Shown: positions 43,405 through 51,905 of the stretch, piece by piece
Numbering within the stretch: the first letter of the stretch is position 1
Layout of the letters: every line of letters begins with the position of its first letter
Source of the DNA: ZC4RG29 sp964521255
GTDB lineage: Bacteria > Bacteroidota > Bacteroidia > Cytophagales > Cyclobacteriaceae
Length of the DNA: 64,000 nt
NCBI GenBank assembly: GCA_964521255.1
Contig: CAZFRM010000003.1
Coordinates: 124,001 to 188,000, forward strand
Reading direction: 5' to 3'
The notes under the pieces: model-generated
The model's database searches: none
Told to the model about the DNA's origin: nothing
Seen by the model: the letters and a program-made list of their open reading frames with translations, nothing else
Program-made: the position numbers and the translations under genes

Positions 43405-44769
43405 TTAGCTGTTTCTTAGTAATTCAATTCCTTCGCGAAGAATTCCTTGTATATCATGCTTGGATACATCAGTGAAATCACAAAGAGCAAGATCCTCTTC
43501 AATAACTTCATAAATACCCAGCGCCTCCATCTCATCGAAGTCTTCCGCGATAATTGATTTGATAAGAAACTCCGGCAAAATATCCATTGGTGTTACTTTT
43601 TCAAAAACACCGGTTTGTACAAACGCTCTTGGTTCTCCGTGTGTATTGGTGTCAAGAACATATTCTTTGTTTTTATTAAGGAAAGAAAGAAGCCCCCACG
43701 CTCGCTGGAAACTTAGCTTCTTTGGTGAGTGTGATATCCAACCCATGAATTCATAATAGTCTCCTTCCGGAATCACAGTCACTTGATGATCGTAAAATCC
43801 AACAAAGCCATCCCTTGAAATTTGTGTTCCTGTTAACGGATTACCCGAGATGAACCTTACGTTATCACTTTTCAGATTGTCATCAACAAACTTTTTTATA
43901 GATGCACCTATATACGTTTTGTAGTATTGTGGTTTTTTTACTTCGGATCCTGTCAAAGCAATTATCCTTGATGCATCATATACGCCATTTAGAAAAAGTT
44001 TGCCTATCTGAATAACTCCTGCGGGATTGATTGTCCAAACTACATCGCCCTTATTTATCGGGTCAAGATGATGGATCTGAACGCCAACACACCCGGCGGG
44101 ATGTGGACCTGAAAATTTATTTAGTTCAACGCCCTGCGCCTGGGAGAACACTTGAGATATTTCCTTTTCCGAATGAACGTTAAGATGAATAAGGCCGTCG
44201 GTAAATTTCTTCAGGATTACCAGGCCCAGTTGAAAGGCCTGTTCTTGTCCCTTGAAAATAAAACTATAATCGGGGGCTAGAGGATGAGAATCGAAACCGG
44301 ATATAAATATGGATTTTGGAGATTCACCCGGATCCGCCACAATTCCATAGGGCCGTTGAATAAGATTAACCCACACACCACTTTCCAGCATTTGCTTTTG
44401 TGCGGTTTCCCGTTTCATGTGGGTGATGTCAGAAACTGAATATTTATTAAAATTGAGATATTCAACGGATCGATCAGGGAGAATTTTAACTTCGAGAAGT
44501 TTTCGTTTCTCCCCACGTTTAATCTCAACTATTTCTCCACTTACGGGCGAAGTGAAGACTATTTCTTCTTTCTTTTTGTCGTGGAAAAGCGGTGACCCTG
44601 ATTTTACATTATCCCCCTCTTTAACCATTAGTTTAGGCATGTAAATACCTTGAAAATCGGTTGGCTTAATGGCGAATATTTCGGGCTGCCCGGATGTGGC
44701 GATGGTAAGAGCGGCTTTCCCTGCTAGGCTAATGTCGAAGCCCCTCTTTAATCGAATAAATTTACCCAT
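43405..44769 (-). CDS. nqrA: Na+-translocating NADH:quinone reductase subunit A
   Basis: A 454-residue peripheral subunit at the cytoplasmic face, involved in quinone binding. The N-terminal lipoyl/barrel-sandwich-like fold (VKEGDNVKSGSPLFHDKKKE, TSPVSGEIVEIKRGE) is followed by the NqrA-specific domains (HPAGCVGVQIHHLDPIN). It heads the operon, 10 bases before nqrB. The 98 bases upstream carry no strong consensus promoter. Confidence 0.95.
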   Translation of the reverse strand: MGKFIRLKRGFDISLAGKAALTIATSGQPEIFAIKPTDFQGIYMPKLMVKEGDNVKSGSPLFHDKKKEEIVFTSPVSGEIVEIKRGEKRKLLEVKILPDRSVEYLNFNKYSVSDITHMKRETAQKQMLESGVWVNLIQRPYGIVADPGESPKSIFISGFDSHPLAPDYSFIFKGQEQAFQLGLVILKKFTDGLIHLNVHSEKEISQVFSQAQGVELNKFSGPHPAGCVGVQIHHLDPINKGDVVWTINPAGVIQIGKLFLNGVYDASRIIALTGSEVKKPQYYKTYIGASIKKFVDDNLKSDNVRFISGNPLTGTQISRDGFVGFYDHQVTVIPEGDYYEFMGWISHSPKKLSFQRAWGLLSFLNKNKEYVLDTNTHGEPRAFVQTGVFEKVTPMDILPEFLIKSIIAEDFDEMEALGIYEVIEEDLALCDFTDVSKHDIQGILREGIELLRNS

Positions 44770-44867
44770 TCTCTCAGTTTAGGCTTATTTTGAAACCCGG
44801 TAAAAATAGTAATTTTTTACAATCTGAAAGCGATGGATAAATTAATTGTAAGCCCTTTAAATAGAAC

Positions 44868-45581
44868 TTAATAAGCGTGCAGTTTTGGCCTGCTTGTTTT
44901 TGAAACAAGACTTGATAACGCGAGCCGGATCACTTCATCTACCTGCTCTTCAATGGTGATGTTCGTTGTGTCAATAACAACCGCATCGTCGGCCTGCTTC
45001 AGAGGGCTCTCAGCCCTTGTAGTATCAATTTCATCACGCTTGCGAATATTTTCAAGAACAATATCAAGGTCGACAAGCTTATCCTGATCAAGCAACTCCT
45101 TCTGACGGCGGTTGGCCCTCACCATAATATCAGCCGTCATAAATAATTTTAATTCTGCCTCTGGAAATACTACCGTTCCTATATCACGGCCATCCATGAC
45201 CACGCCCTTCTCTTTTCCTAACCGGCGTTGTTGTTCAACCATTGCCTCACGCACCTCCTTCAGGGCGCTTACCTGGCTGACGTTCTCTGATATCTTCATT
45301 TTTCTTATCTCCTTCTCAACGTTCAGGCCGTTTAAAAAAGTCTCCGTTATACTTTTAGAATTGACCTTAAATGAAATTGAAATTGAGGATAGGGCTTTGG
45401 TGATTTCCTTTGGATTGGAATGAGATATATGATGATCCAGAAAATACAATGTGACAGCCCTGTACATAGCACCGGAATCGATGTAGCGGTAGCCAAGCGC
45501 GGAAGCAACTTCTTTTGCGGTAGTGCTTTTGCCACAAGCAGAGTACCCATCGATAGCAATAATGATCTTTTGAAAATTCAT
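44868..45581 (-). CDS. cmk: Cytidylate kinase
   Basis: A 237-residue CMP/dCMP kinase. The P-loop is GYSACGKSTTAKE near 10-22, followed by YRYIDSGAMYRAVT, the nucleotide monophosphate segment VVMDGRDIGTVVFP, and the lid with RAESPLKQADDAVVIDTT. The ATG at 45581 is preferred over 45602 because it overlaps the stop of a 43-codon lipoprotein gene as TGATG. This indicates coupled translation. Confidence 0.95.
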   Translation of the reverse strand: MNFQKIIIAIDGYSACGKSTTAKEVASALGYRYIDSGAMYRAVTLYFLDHHISHSNPKEITKALSSISISFKVNSKSITETFLNGLNVEKEIRKMKISENVSQVSALKEVREAMVEQQRRLGKEKGVVMDGRDIGTVVFPEAELKLFMTADIMVRANRRQKELLDQDKLVDLDIVLENIRKRDEIDTTRAESPLKQADDAVVIDTTNITIEEQVDEVIRLALSSLVSKTSRPKLHAY

Positions 45582-45709
45582 CAGCAATCTTTTTGAGGAC
45601 AAGGAATTGGTTTTCCTGGTTTTAACTTCTTATGATTCTTTTGCGACGCACAGCCGAAGATTATTGTAAGCATCAGCACAAAAAAAATTAAACGTTTTCC
45701 CCTCTTCAT
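45581..45709 (-). CDS. Small lipoprotein (42-43 residues) coupled to cmk
   Basis: A frame of 42 codons from the ATG at 45709 encodes a basic start (MKRGKRLIFF), a hydrophobic stretch and a lipobox ending FGCAS, so it should be lipidated at about residue 20. The mature part is lysine- and proline-rich and ends KPGKPIPCPQKDC, with two cysteines. The stop TGA overlaps the cmk ATG by one base (TGATG). Signal, lipobox and coupling together make this a convincing small gene. Its function is unknown. Confidence 0.75.
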   Translation of the reverse strand: MKRGKRLIFFVLMLTIIFGCASQKNHKKLKPGKPIPCPQKDC

Positions 45710-45797
45710 CGTAATTTAATTGTGTTTAAATAAAGTATGAAAAGTGCATATTTGAAAGCCCCTGAAAATAAAACTAAATTCCCAAGGTAATGTTTTA

Positions 45798-45859
45798 ATA
45801 AAGATCATTGTTCTCCGACTAAAATGTTTTTTAGTCGGAGATTAGTATAAAGATCATTG
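45798..45859. repeat. Mini-palindrome inside a 13-bp direct repeat
   Basis: A 12-bp perfect stem, ctccgactaaaa (45813-45824) with 45829-45840, has a tgtt loop. The direct repeat ataaagatcattg flanks it at 45798-45810 and 45847-45859. The stem and its left flank match the outer arms of composite element B at 27.56 kb at 21 of 22 positions. Confidence 0.88.
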
Positions 45860-45892
45860 AATTTTTACGAAAAAATCTTAATACAACTAGTT

Positions 45893-46168
45893 ATGGACAA
45901 CGAGAATAAGGAAAAGACTGAGAACACATCTTCAACCTTCGGCCAAAAAGTCGATAAGTTTTTAGACGAACTGGATGAAGCTGGCGAACGATTAAGAAAA
46001 GAATTCCAGGAAAAATATGAGGAACTTAAAGTTTCTGCAGAAAAGCTGAAAAATGAATCAAAGAATAAAGAGCGCTGGAAAGAAGTTGAAGAAAGTCTTA
46101 GCAAAGCCGGAGAAGAATTAAAGAAGGCTTTTGAAGCGGCGTTTAAAAAACGTGACGAGCCAAAATAG
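45893..46168 (+). CDS. Charged coiled-coil hypothetical protein
   Basis: A 91-residue protein dominated by lysine and glutamate, with one long helix (about 20-88) in heptads such as LRKEFQEKYEELKVSAEKLKN. It has no signal or membrane segment. The ATG at 45893 is preferred over a non-ATG start at 45857. Similar small charged proteins are often stress-related or cytoskeletal in Bacteroidota, but I cannot name a family. A bidirectional terminator follows. Confidence 0.7.
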   Translation: MDNENKEKTENTSSTFGQKVDKFLDELDEAGERLRKEFQEKYEELKVSAEKLKNESKNKERWKEVEESLSKAGEELKKAFEAAFKKRDEPK

Positions 46169-46220
46169 CTCTCAGCTCACAGTTTTGTGATTGGTGGCTT
46201 TATTGCACAAATAAAAAGAT

Positions 46221-46256
46221 TCAGGTACCGAAGCGAGCTTCCTCCACGGTACCTGA
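46221..46256. terminator. Bidirectional terminator
   Basis: A 10-bp perfect stem, tcaggtaccg with cggtacctga, has an inner gaagc/gcttc pairing and AT-rich runs on both sides. It separates the converging coiled-coil and GIN-domain genes. Confidence 0.85.
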
Positions 46257-46268
46257 TTTAATTTATAA

Positions 46269-46982
46269 TTAATCTTTTACTACTGAACTACCACCGGAAG
46301 TATTGCTATAAACGGAAGGATCTCCTCGATATGAAATAACGCTTGCTCCACGTGCATCAGCATTTAACAAATTGTTAACATAAACTTTTGCCTGGCTTGC
46401 GCCGGAAGCTTCGATCTCCACTTCATCAACATCATAATTAAATGCATCAAGCACAGAAGCCCCGCTTAACCTGGCATCCAAAGTAAGCCCTGTACCTGTA
46501 GCAGTAAATATAGAAGCGCCAGATAACACAAGATCCATTTGTTCGAACTCGCCACTTAGTTGACAAATGGAAGCGCCTGATAAATAAAGTCCAAAAGAAT
46601 CATCCAGCGTGAACCCGGATATTTTCGAATTACTTGCACCGGAGAAATTAGCGGAACGAAGAAGGGGCATGGTGATTGTGATGTAGGTGTCGTGTCTGCG
46701 GTTAGCTTGCTCGTCAAAGCGAATTACTAATGTATTGCCATCCTTAAATACCTCAAGATCATTCAGGTTTCTTCTGTCTCCTTTCGCGTGAATGCTGAAG
46801 AAGTCACCTTGATCAACATTGATAATTAAAGCGCTGCCCATTTCCAGGCGGTCGAAATCTACAACTGAAAACGACTTTTCATCTGATTGCAACGGCCCCG
46901 GATCTTCATCATTGAAACAAGAGGTAAGCAAAAATGCGGATAGCGCAATAAACGAAAGGGGTTTTTTAAAAATGTTTTTCAT
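46269..46982 (-). CDS. Head GIN domain lipoprotein (DUF2807)
   Basis: A 237-residue lipoprotein with lipobox LLTSCFNDED (Cys near 22) and a right-handed beta-helix-like head GIN domain. The repeats are recognisable as ANFSGASNSKISGF, YLSGASICQLSG, LVLSGASIFTATG, ARLSGASVLDAF and IEASGASQAKVYV. Such proteins are surface or periplasmic and probably adhesive. Function is not proven. It is monocistronic. Confidence 0.9.
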   Translation of the reverse strand: MKNIFKKPLSFIALSAFLLTSCFNDEDPGPLQSDEKSFSVVDFDRLEMGSALIINVDQGDFFSIHAKGDRRNLNDLEVFKDGNTLVIRFDEQANRRHDTYITITMPLLRSANFSGASNSKISGFTLDDSFGLYLSGASICQLSGEFEQMDLVLSGASIFTATGTGLTLDARLSGASVLDAFNYDVDEVEIEASGASQAKVYVNNLLNADARGASVISYRGDPSVYSNTSGGSSVVKD

Positions 46983-47317
46983 GTCTTTTGTATTTCCTTA
47001 TACCCAGACAATCATAACAGGCCCTCCCCCTATATCTAATCTTTTTAATTTCAGAAAAAGTAAAAAATCTACTTCACCCTGTTTTGAAATTTCCTGCCTG
47101 AACATTGCAGTTACATCCACCAGTCATCAGAATGAAGTATTAGTGTCGTGTCAAATTTGAGTTGGTTCATCCATCGCTTACCCCTACCCTAAGGGGAAAC
47201 AGCGCGCAGGAATGCCCCTTTAGGGGTTAGGGGTTGCGTAGGAGACATGGGTAAAAAAATGTGTCAAAGCGAGGTCTCACTTTGACACATTGTACGAATA
47301 AAAATATTTCTAAAAGG
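46983..47317. other. Intergenic region with imperfect palindrome and terminator
   Basis: No gene is visible. It holds an imperfect palindrome (47179-47196 with 47214-47235; arms made of 'acccctaaccccta'-type repeats) and the tsf terminator (47258-47291). A related C-rich string follows the small dehydrogenase subunit gene near 5671. Confidence 0.7.
47258..47291 (-). terminator. Intrinsic terminator of the ribosomal protein/tsf operon
   Basis: A 12-bp perfect stem, aatgtgtcaaag with ctttgacacatt, is followed on the minus strand by seven T residues. Confidence 0.93.
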
Positions 47318-48148
47318 TTATCCGATAGATACACGTTTGAATTCAGCAACCGTTAATCCCTTGGATATACTATCAAGGTATTGAGCAACTGTTTTAGAAC
47401 TGTCTTTTACAAAAGCCTGATTCAACAGTGTACTTTCCTTATAAAATTTTTGAAGCTTGCCCTGCGCTATTTTATCCACCATGTTGGCAGGTTTTCCTTC
47501 TGCAAGAATTTGTGCCTTGGCAATTTCCAATTCTTTTTCAATAACGGTTTTATCCACACTGCTTTCATCAACCGCTACCGGGTTCATAGCGGCAATCTGC
47601 ATACCTACATCTTTACCTGCACCGGTTACATCTATTCCATTGATACCTTTCAGGGAAACTAAAACACCAAGTTTACTTCCGGCATGGATGTAGGGTACAA
47701 CCACTTCACCTTTCATTACAATGTATTCGCTCACCTCTATCTTCTCACCGATCTTTCCTACAAGCTCTGTGATTTTATCACCAATGGTAAGGCTACCGGC
47801 TTTAAGATTAAGCAAAGCCTCTTTGTCAGCGGGTTTATTCTCAAAGGCAAGTTTAGCAATTAACTCGCCCAGTCCCTGGAACTCTTCATTCTTTGCTACA
47901 AAGTCTGTTTCACAATTGAGCGCAATAAGCACAGCTTCCTTGTTGTCACTACTTGTTTTTATGAACACTGAACCTTCCTTGGCATCTCTGTCGGAACGCG
48001 AAGCTGATACCTTCTGTCCCTTCTTGCGAAGAATTTCAATTGCTTTTTCAAAATCACCATCCGCTTCGGTAAGGGCTTTCTTACAATCCATCATACCGGC
48101 GCCGGTCATCTGCCGGAGTTTATTTACATCTTGTGCTGAAATTGACAT
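47318..48148 (-). CDS. tsf: Translation elongation factor Ts
   Basis: A 276-residue nucleotide exchange factor for EF-Tu. The N-terminal UBA-like domain (VNKLRQMTGAGMMDCKKALTEADGDFEKAI) and the core contact block NCETDFVAKN are canonical. The C-terminal region KIAQGKLQKFYKESTLLNQAFVKD is also standard. It is the last gene of the rplM-rpsI-rpsB-tsf run. A hairpin with T-run lies between rpsB and tsf. Confidence 0.97.
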   Translation of the reverse strand: MSISAQDVNKLRQMTGAGMMDCKKALTEADGDFEKAIEILRKKGQKVSASRSDRDAKEGSVFIKTSSDNKEAVLIALNCETDFVAKNEEFQGLGELIAKLAFENKPADKEALLNLKAGSLTIGDKITELVGKIGEKIEVSEYIVMKGEVVVPYIHAGSKLGVLVSLKGINGIDVTGAGKDVGMQIAAMNPVAVDESSVDKTVIEKELEIAKAQILAEGKPANMVDKIAQGKLQKFYKESTLLNQAFVKDSSKTVAQYLDSISKGLTVAEFKRVSIG

Positions 48149-48237
48149 ACTGTTATCTATTTACGATTTACAATTTTGGAATTACGATTTAGGTCGTGTT
48201 ATACTCTTCTCAAGTATTAACAACGACGTCTATAAAA

Positions 48238-48270
48238 AACTAAACACCGGCTTGTGACCGATGTTCAGTT
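48238..48270 (-). terminator. Terminator-like hairpin between rpsB and tsf
   Basis: aactaaacaccgg pairs with ccgatgttcagtt at 11 of 13 positions. On the minus strand it is followed by six T residues. It could partly end transcription before tsf. Confidence 0.65.
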
Positions 48271-48334
48271 AGAATTTTTATTCATTTTCTGATCATCGCG
48301 AAGCCAACCGACCTCCGATTACCAGGTGAAAACT

Positions 48335-49111
48335 TTACTTGGTCTCTTCGATGGTTTCTTTTTCGTCTACTTTCCTTTTTTCCTCTTCTTCCTTCTTTAC
48401 GGCAGCGTCTTCCTTATCTCTTTTACGCTCCATCAAGCCTTCTTCAATAACGTTAGCAACGTATTTTGTAATGAGGTTGATCGATTTGAAAGCATCATCA
48501 TTTGCCGGAATAGGGAAATCAACACCGTCAGGGTCAGAGTTGGTATCGATCATTGCAAACACAGGGATATTAAGCTTTTGTGCTTCTGTCACGGCAATGT
48601 GTTCGCGTTTTACATCGATCACAAACAATGCAGCAGGAAGCCTGTTAAGGTCAGTAATACCACCTAATAATTTTTCAAGCTTTGCTTTTTCGCGTGTGAT
48701 CATAAGACGTTCCCGCTTAGCAAGATTGTTAAAAGCCTCATCCTTCATCAGCTTCTCGATCTGCGACAATTTCTTCAATGACTTGCGGATAGTAGCAAAG
48801 TTGGTCAACATACCACCCAACCAGCGTTCGGTCACGAAAGGCATGTTAAGGCGCTTTGCTTCTTCATTAACTATATCCTTTGCCTGTTTTTTTGTTGCCA
48901 CGAACATGATCTTACGACCGGAGCGTACAATGTTTTTCAAAGCATAAGATGCTTCATCAATACAAGCGAGCGTCTTATTTAAGTCGATAAGGTGGATGCC
49001 ATTGTTTTCCATGAAAATGTACTCTGCCATTTTCGGGTTCCATTTACGGGTAAGGTGACCAAAATGAACACCTGCATCCAATAAATTCTGATATGTTAAT
49101 TTATCTGCCAT
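48335..49111 (-). CDS. rpsB: 30S ribosomal protein S2
   Basis: A 258-residue ribosomal protein S2. Standard segments are LLDAGVHFGHLTRKWNPKM, the coiled-coil region and PALFVIDVKREHIAV. The C-terminus has a lysine/glutamate-rich tail of about 30 residues, longer than in enterobacteria and common in Bacteroidota. Confidence 0.97.
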   Translation of the reverse strand: MADKLTYQNLLDAGVHFGHLTRKWNPKMAEYIFMENNGIHLIDLNKTLACIDEASYALKNIVRSGRKIMFVATKKQAKDIVNEEAKRLNMPFVTERWLGGMLTNFATIRKSLKKLSQIEKLMKDEAFNNLAKRERLMITREKAKLEKLLGGITDLNRLPAALFVIDVKREHIAVTEAQKLNIPVFAMIDTNSDPDGVDFPIPANDDAFKSINLITKYVANVIEEGLMERKRDKEDAAVKKEEEEKRKVDEKETIEETK

Positions 49112-49128
49112 TAATTTTCTGTTATGGA

Positions 49129-49515
49129 TTAACGCTTGCTGAATTGGAATCTTCTTCTTGCTTTTCTTCTGCCGTATTTTTTACGCTCAACCATTCTGGA
49201 ATCGCGGGTTAACAGGCCGTCTTTTTTCAAGGCCGGTTTGTTTTCTGCATTAAGGAGAACGAGCGCGCGTGATATGGCCAGTCGAACTGCTTCGGCCTGA
49301 CCTTTTACTCCACCCCCTTCAACATTCACCGTTACATCATATTGTCCATCTCCATTAACTGCGAGAATAGGCTGGCGGACCAATGATTGATGAATTTCAG
49401 ACAAGAAATACTCTTTCAGATCCTTACTATTTATTTTGACATCTCCCTTACCAGAAGCAACGTATACACGAGCCACTGAAGTTTTACGTCTGCCAATTGC
49501 GTTGATAATCTCCAT
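49129..49515 (-). CDS. rpsI: 30S ribosomal protein S9
   Basis: A 128-residue ribosomal protein S9. It has the start INAIGRRKTSVARVYV and the C-terminal block DSRMVERKKYGRRKARRRFQFSKR, whose terminal basic tail reaches the ribosomal P site. It lies 3 bases after rplM in the usual L13-S9 order. Confidence 0.97.
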   Translation of the reverse strand: MEIINAIGRRKTSVARVYVASGKGDVKINSKDLKEYFLSEIHQSLVRQPILAVNGDGQYDVTVNVEGGGVKGQAEAVRLAISRALVLLNAENKPALKKDGLLTRDSRMVERKKYGRRKARRRFQFSKR

Positions 49516-49518
49516 CTA

Positions 49519-49962
49519 TCAGAACTTTATTTCTTTTGGTTGTTGTGCTTCATGGGGATGTTCCGTACCCGCATAAACATGCAGGCTGCGGAATAACTCA
49601 CGTCCGAGACTATTTTTAGGTAACATGCCTCTTACGGCATGCTCAACAAGACGCTCCGGATGTTTGCTGCGAATCATTGAAGGTGTGTGTTCCCGCTGAC
49701 CACCTGGATAACCAGAGTGCGTAAAGATCACACGGTCCGTCCATTTTTTACCGGTCATTCTTACCTTCTCAGCATTGATCACGATAACATGATCACCGCA
49801 ATCCACATGAGGTGAATAAGAAGGCTTGTGCTTTCCTTTAATTATTTTAGCAATTTGACTTGCCAAACGGCCCAAAACCTTCGCATTGGCATCTACGATT
49901 ACCCAGCTCTTTTCGACCGTTGCCTTGTTGGCGTGAGTTGTTTTATAACTATTGTGATCCAC
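49519..49962 (-). CDS. rplM: 50S ribosomal protein L13
   Basis: A 147-residue ribosomal protein L13. Recognised segments are WVIVDANAKVLGRLASQIA, GDHVIVINAEKV and AVRGMLPKNSLGRELFRSLHVYAGTEHPH. It is the first gene of the operon, with a clear promoter at 50014-50044. Confidence 0.97.
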   Translation of the reverse strand: MDHNSYKTTHANKATVEKSWVIVDANAKVLGRLASQIAKIIKGKHKPSYSPHVDCGDHVIVINAEKVRMTGKKWTDRVIFTHSGYPGGQREHTPSMIRSKHPERLVEHAVRGMLPKNSLGRELFRSLHVYAGTEHPHEAQQPKEIKF

Positions 49963-50013
49963 TTTTTTATATTAAAAATCAATAAAATGCACCCCTTCTT
50001 TCAAAAAGGGACA

Positions 50014-50044
50014 CAAAGGTAAATGGAGAATAGTTTAAATGCAA
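50014..50044 (-). promoter_or_regulatory. Promoter of the rplM operon
   Basis: On the minus strand TTG, a 20-bp spacer and TACCTTTG (50021-50014) match the Bacteroidota promoter. The predicted transcript start leaves a leader of about 45 nt before rplM. Confidence 0.7.
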
Positions 50045-50119
50045 GCAGGTATAAAAAATTGGTTTTTGACCTTGATCTCCCCTTTTCAGAACAAACTCAT
50101 CATCCGAGGAATCTGTCAG

Positions 50120-50830
50120 CTAACCATTTAATTCCAACTGCCGCACCAATGCCTGGAAATCTTTAGGATATGGAGCTTCAATTTTCACAGTACGCTCTGA
50201 CAAGTTTCTAAACTCCAATGCATACGAGTGCAAAGCCATTCTCTTAATAAGTGGTTGTTCGTCTGTATCCTTTTTAAGGTTAAAATCTCGTTTTACTGAG
50301 GAAAGGTAGAAACGCTTTCCCCCATAAACTACATCGCCTGTAATTGGAGCATTAAGCACAGTCAGGTGAATTCGAATCTGATGCATACGCCCGGTCACAG
50401 GCCGGCACTCTACTAATGTATGCATACGATAAGGACAAATCGAAGTAAATGAGGTTTGCGCGGATTTACCCTCCCTGCTGATTTTAACCAAACCGTCATC
50501 AGTTTTTGCAATAGGCTTGTCGACCATAACACTTTCAAACTTGTGTAGTCCATCGACAACAGCATGGTAGATTTTATTAACCGTTCGGCCCTCAAACTGC
50601 ATGCTGAGGTGACGATAAGCCTCGGGATTCTTGGCAATGGCCAGAACACCTGAAGTACCTTTATCCAACCGATGACACACCTGGGCTGTCTCAATATATT
50701 GTCTTGCGTAGGATAAAACATTATCCGGTTCCTGCCGGTCTTCCAGGGTTGCCAGGTGAGGAGGCTTATTAATGACCATAAAGTCATCATCCTCCCAAAG
50801 GATCATATTAGAAAAATTAAATTTTTTCAA
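50120..50830 (-). CDS. RluA-family RNA pseudouridine synthase
   Basis: A 236-residue pseudouridine synthase of the RluA family. The catalytic aspartate is in VCHRLDKGTSGV near residue 53-64, and the family segment GRMHQIRIHL is present. There is no S4 domain, so the target RNA (23S rRNA or tRNA) cannot be decided. It lies 17 bases downstream of the PhoR-like kinase gene. Confidence 0.93.
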   Translation of the reverse strand: MKKFNFSNMILWEDDDFMVINKPPHLATLEDRQEPDNVLSYARQYIETAQVCHRLDKGTSGVLAIAKNPEAYRHLSMQFEGRTVNKIYHAVVDGLHKFESVMVDKPIAKTDDGLVKISREGKSAQTSFTSICPYRMHTLVECRPVTGRMHQIRIHLTVLNAPITGDVVYGGKRFYLSSVKRDFNLKKDTDEQPLIKRMALHSYALEFRNLSERTVKIEAPYPKDFQALVRQLELNG

Positions 50831-50846
50831 AGCGAGATGAATTTAC

Positions 50847-51902
50847 CTACCCCTCAGAAAGCTCAAGAACTTCCTTTGAGCGGGGCAATTTAAAACTAAA
50901 GGTGGAACCATTACCAGGAGAACTCAATACTTCTGCTTTTGTATGGTGCCCATCAAGGATATGTTTTACAATTGCAAGCCCAAGTCCTGTACCACCTTTC
51001 TCACGGCTGCGACTTTTGTCAACCCGGTAGAAACGCTCGAAAATCCGGCTCACGTGTTCTTGAGGAATCCCTTCCCCTTTATCAGCAACTGAGGTAGTCA
51101 CATATTTTTTACCTACATCAAAACTCACTACCACCTCACCACCATCGAAAGAGTGTTTGATTGCGTTGGAAACAAGATTGGTCATCACCTGTGTAATGCG
51201 CTGCCAATCAGCAAATACTATAACTTTCTTCGTTCCCTCCTCAATGCGCATACTCACATCGCGTTTATCAGCCTTATTCTCGAACTGCTCAAATACTTCT
51301 TCGGTAAGTTTATAGAGATCGATATTTTCAAAGTGCATTTTGATCTGACCTGTTTCGATATGTGACAAAGTGAGCAGGTCCTGAACGAGGGCATCTAATC
51401 CATCAAGGCTTTTTGCTGCTTTCTTCAGGAAACGGTTTCTTACCGCTTTGTCATTTACAGCTCCATCCAGCAGTGTGTGAACAAAACCTTGTGCAGCGAA
51501 GATGGGAGTTTTTAACTCGTGCGAGACATCGGCGATAAATTCTTTCCGAAAGGCTTCAAGTTTTTTAAGCTCATCAATTTCTTTTTGTTTCAGGTCTGCG
51601 AAAGAGAAAATTTCTTCATTGATTGTTTTAAGCGGATTCAAGGCTCCCGACTTCTGCTTATCAATACTTGATAATTCTTTTTTCTTCAGCTTACCGATGA
51701 GCTTATATATTTTATTAATCTCACGGAACACAAGAAATTCCGTTACCACAAAAATGAGAAGATAAGAAACTGAAAAACTTATACCGAAAGCTACCAGCAA
51801 TACATTGGTAGTTGCGCTTTCAAAAAGCGAAAGGAAAAGCGTTGTAACAATCGAAATGCACAGGGCAAGCAGAAGCGCTAATACCCTTGAACTATAAACC
51901 AT
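50847..51902 (-). CDS. PhoR-type sensor histidine kinase
   Basis: A 351-residue membrane histidine kinase. Two helices near the N-terminus (about 6-26 and 33-55) are separated by only a few residues, so it has almost no periplasmic sensor. The phospho-acceptor box is FIADVSHELKTPI. The ATPase has NLVSNAIKHS, DKGEGIP and GGTGLGLAIVKHI, all intact. It lies 3 bases after its response regulator gene. PhoR/PhoB-like phosphate control is the closest comparison. Confidence 0.94.
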   Translation of the reverse strand: MVYSSRVLALLLALCISIVTTLFLSLFESATTNVLLVAFGISFSVSYLLIFVVTEFLVFREINKIYKLIGKLKKKELSSIDKQKSGALNPLKTINEEIFSFADLKQKEIDELKKLEAFRKEFIADVSHELKTPIFAAQGFVHTLLDGAVNDKAVRNRFLKKAAKSLDGLDALVQDLLTLSHIETGQIKMHFENIDLYKLTEEVFEQFENKADKRDVSMRIEEGTKKVIVFADWQRITQVMTNLVSNAIKHSFDGGEVVVSFDVGKKYVTTSVADKGEGIPQEHVSRIFERFYRVDKSRSREKGGTGLGLAIVKHILDGHHTKAEVLSSPGNGSTFSFKLPRSKEVLELSEG

Positions 51903-51905
51903 GAA

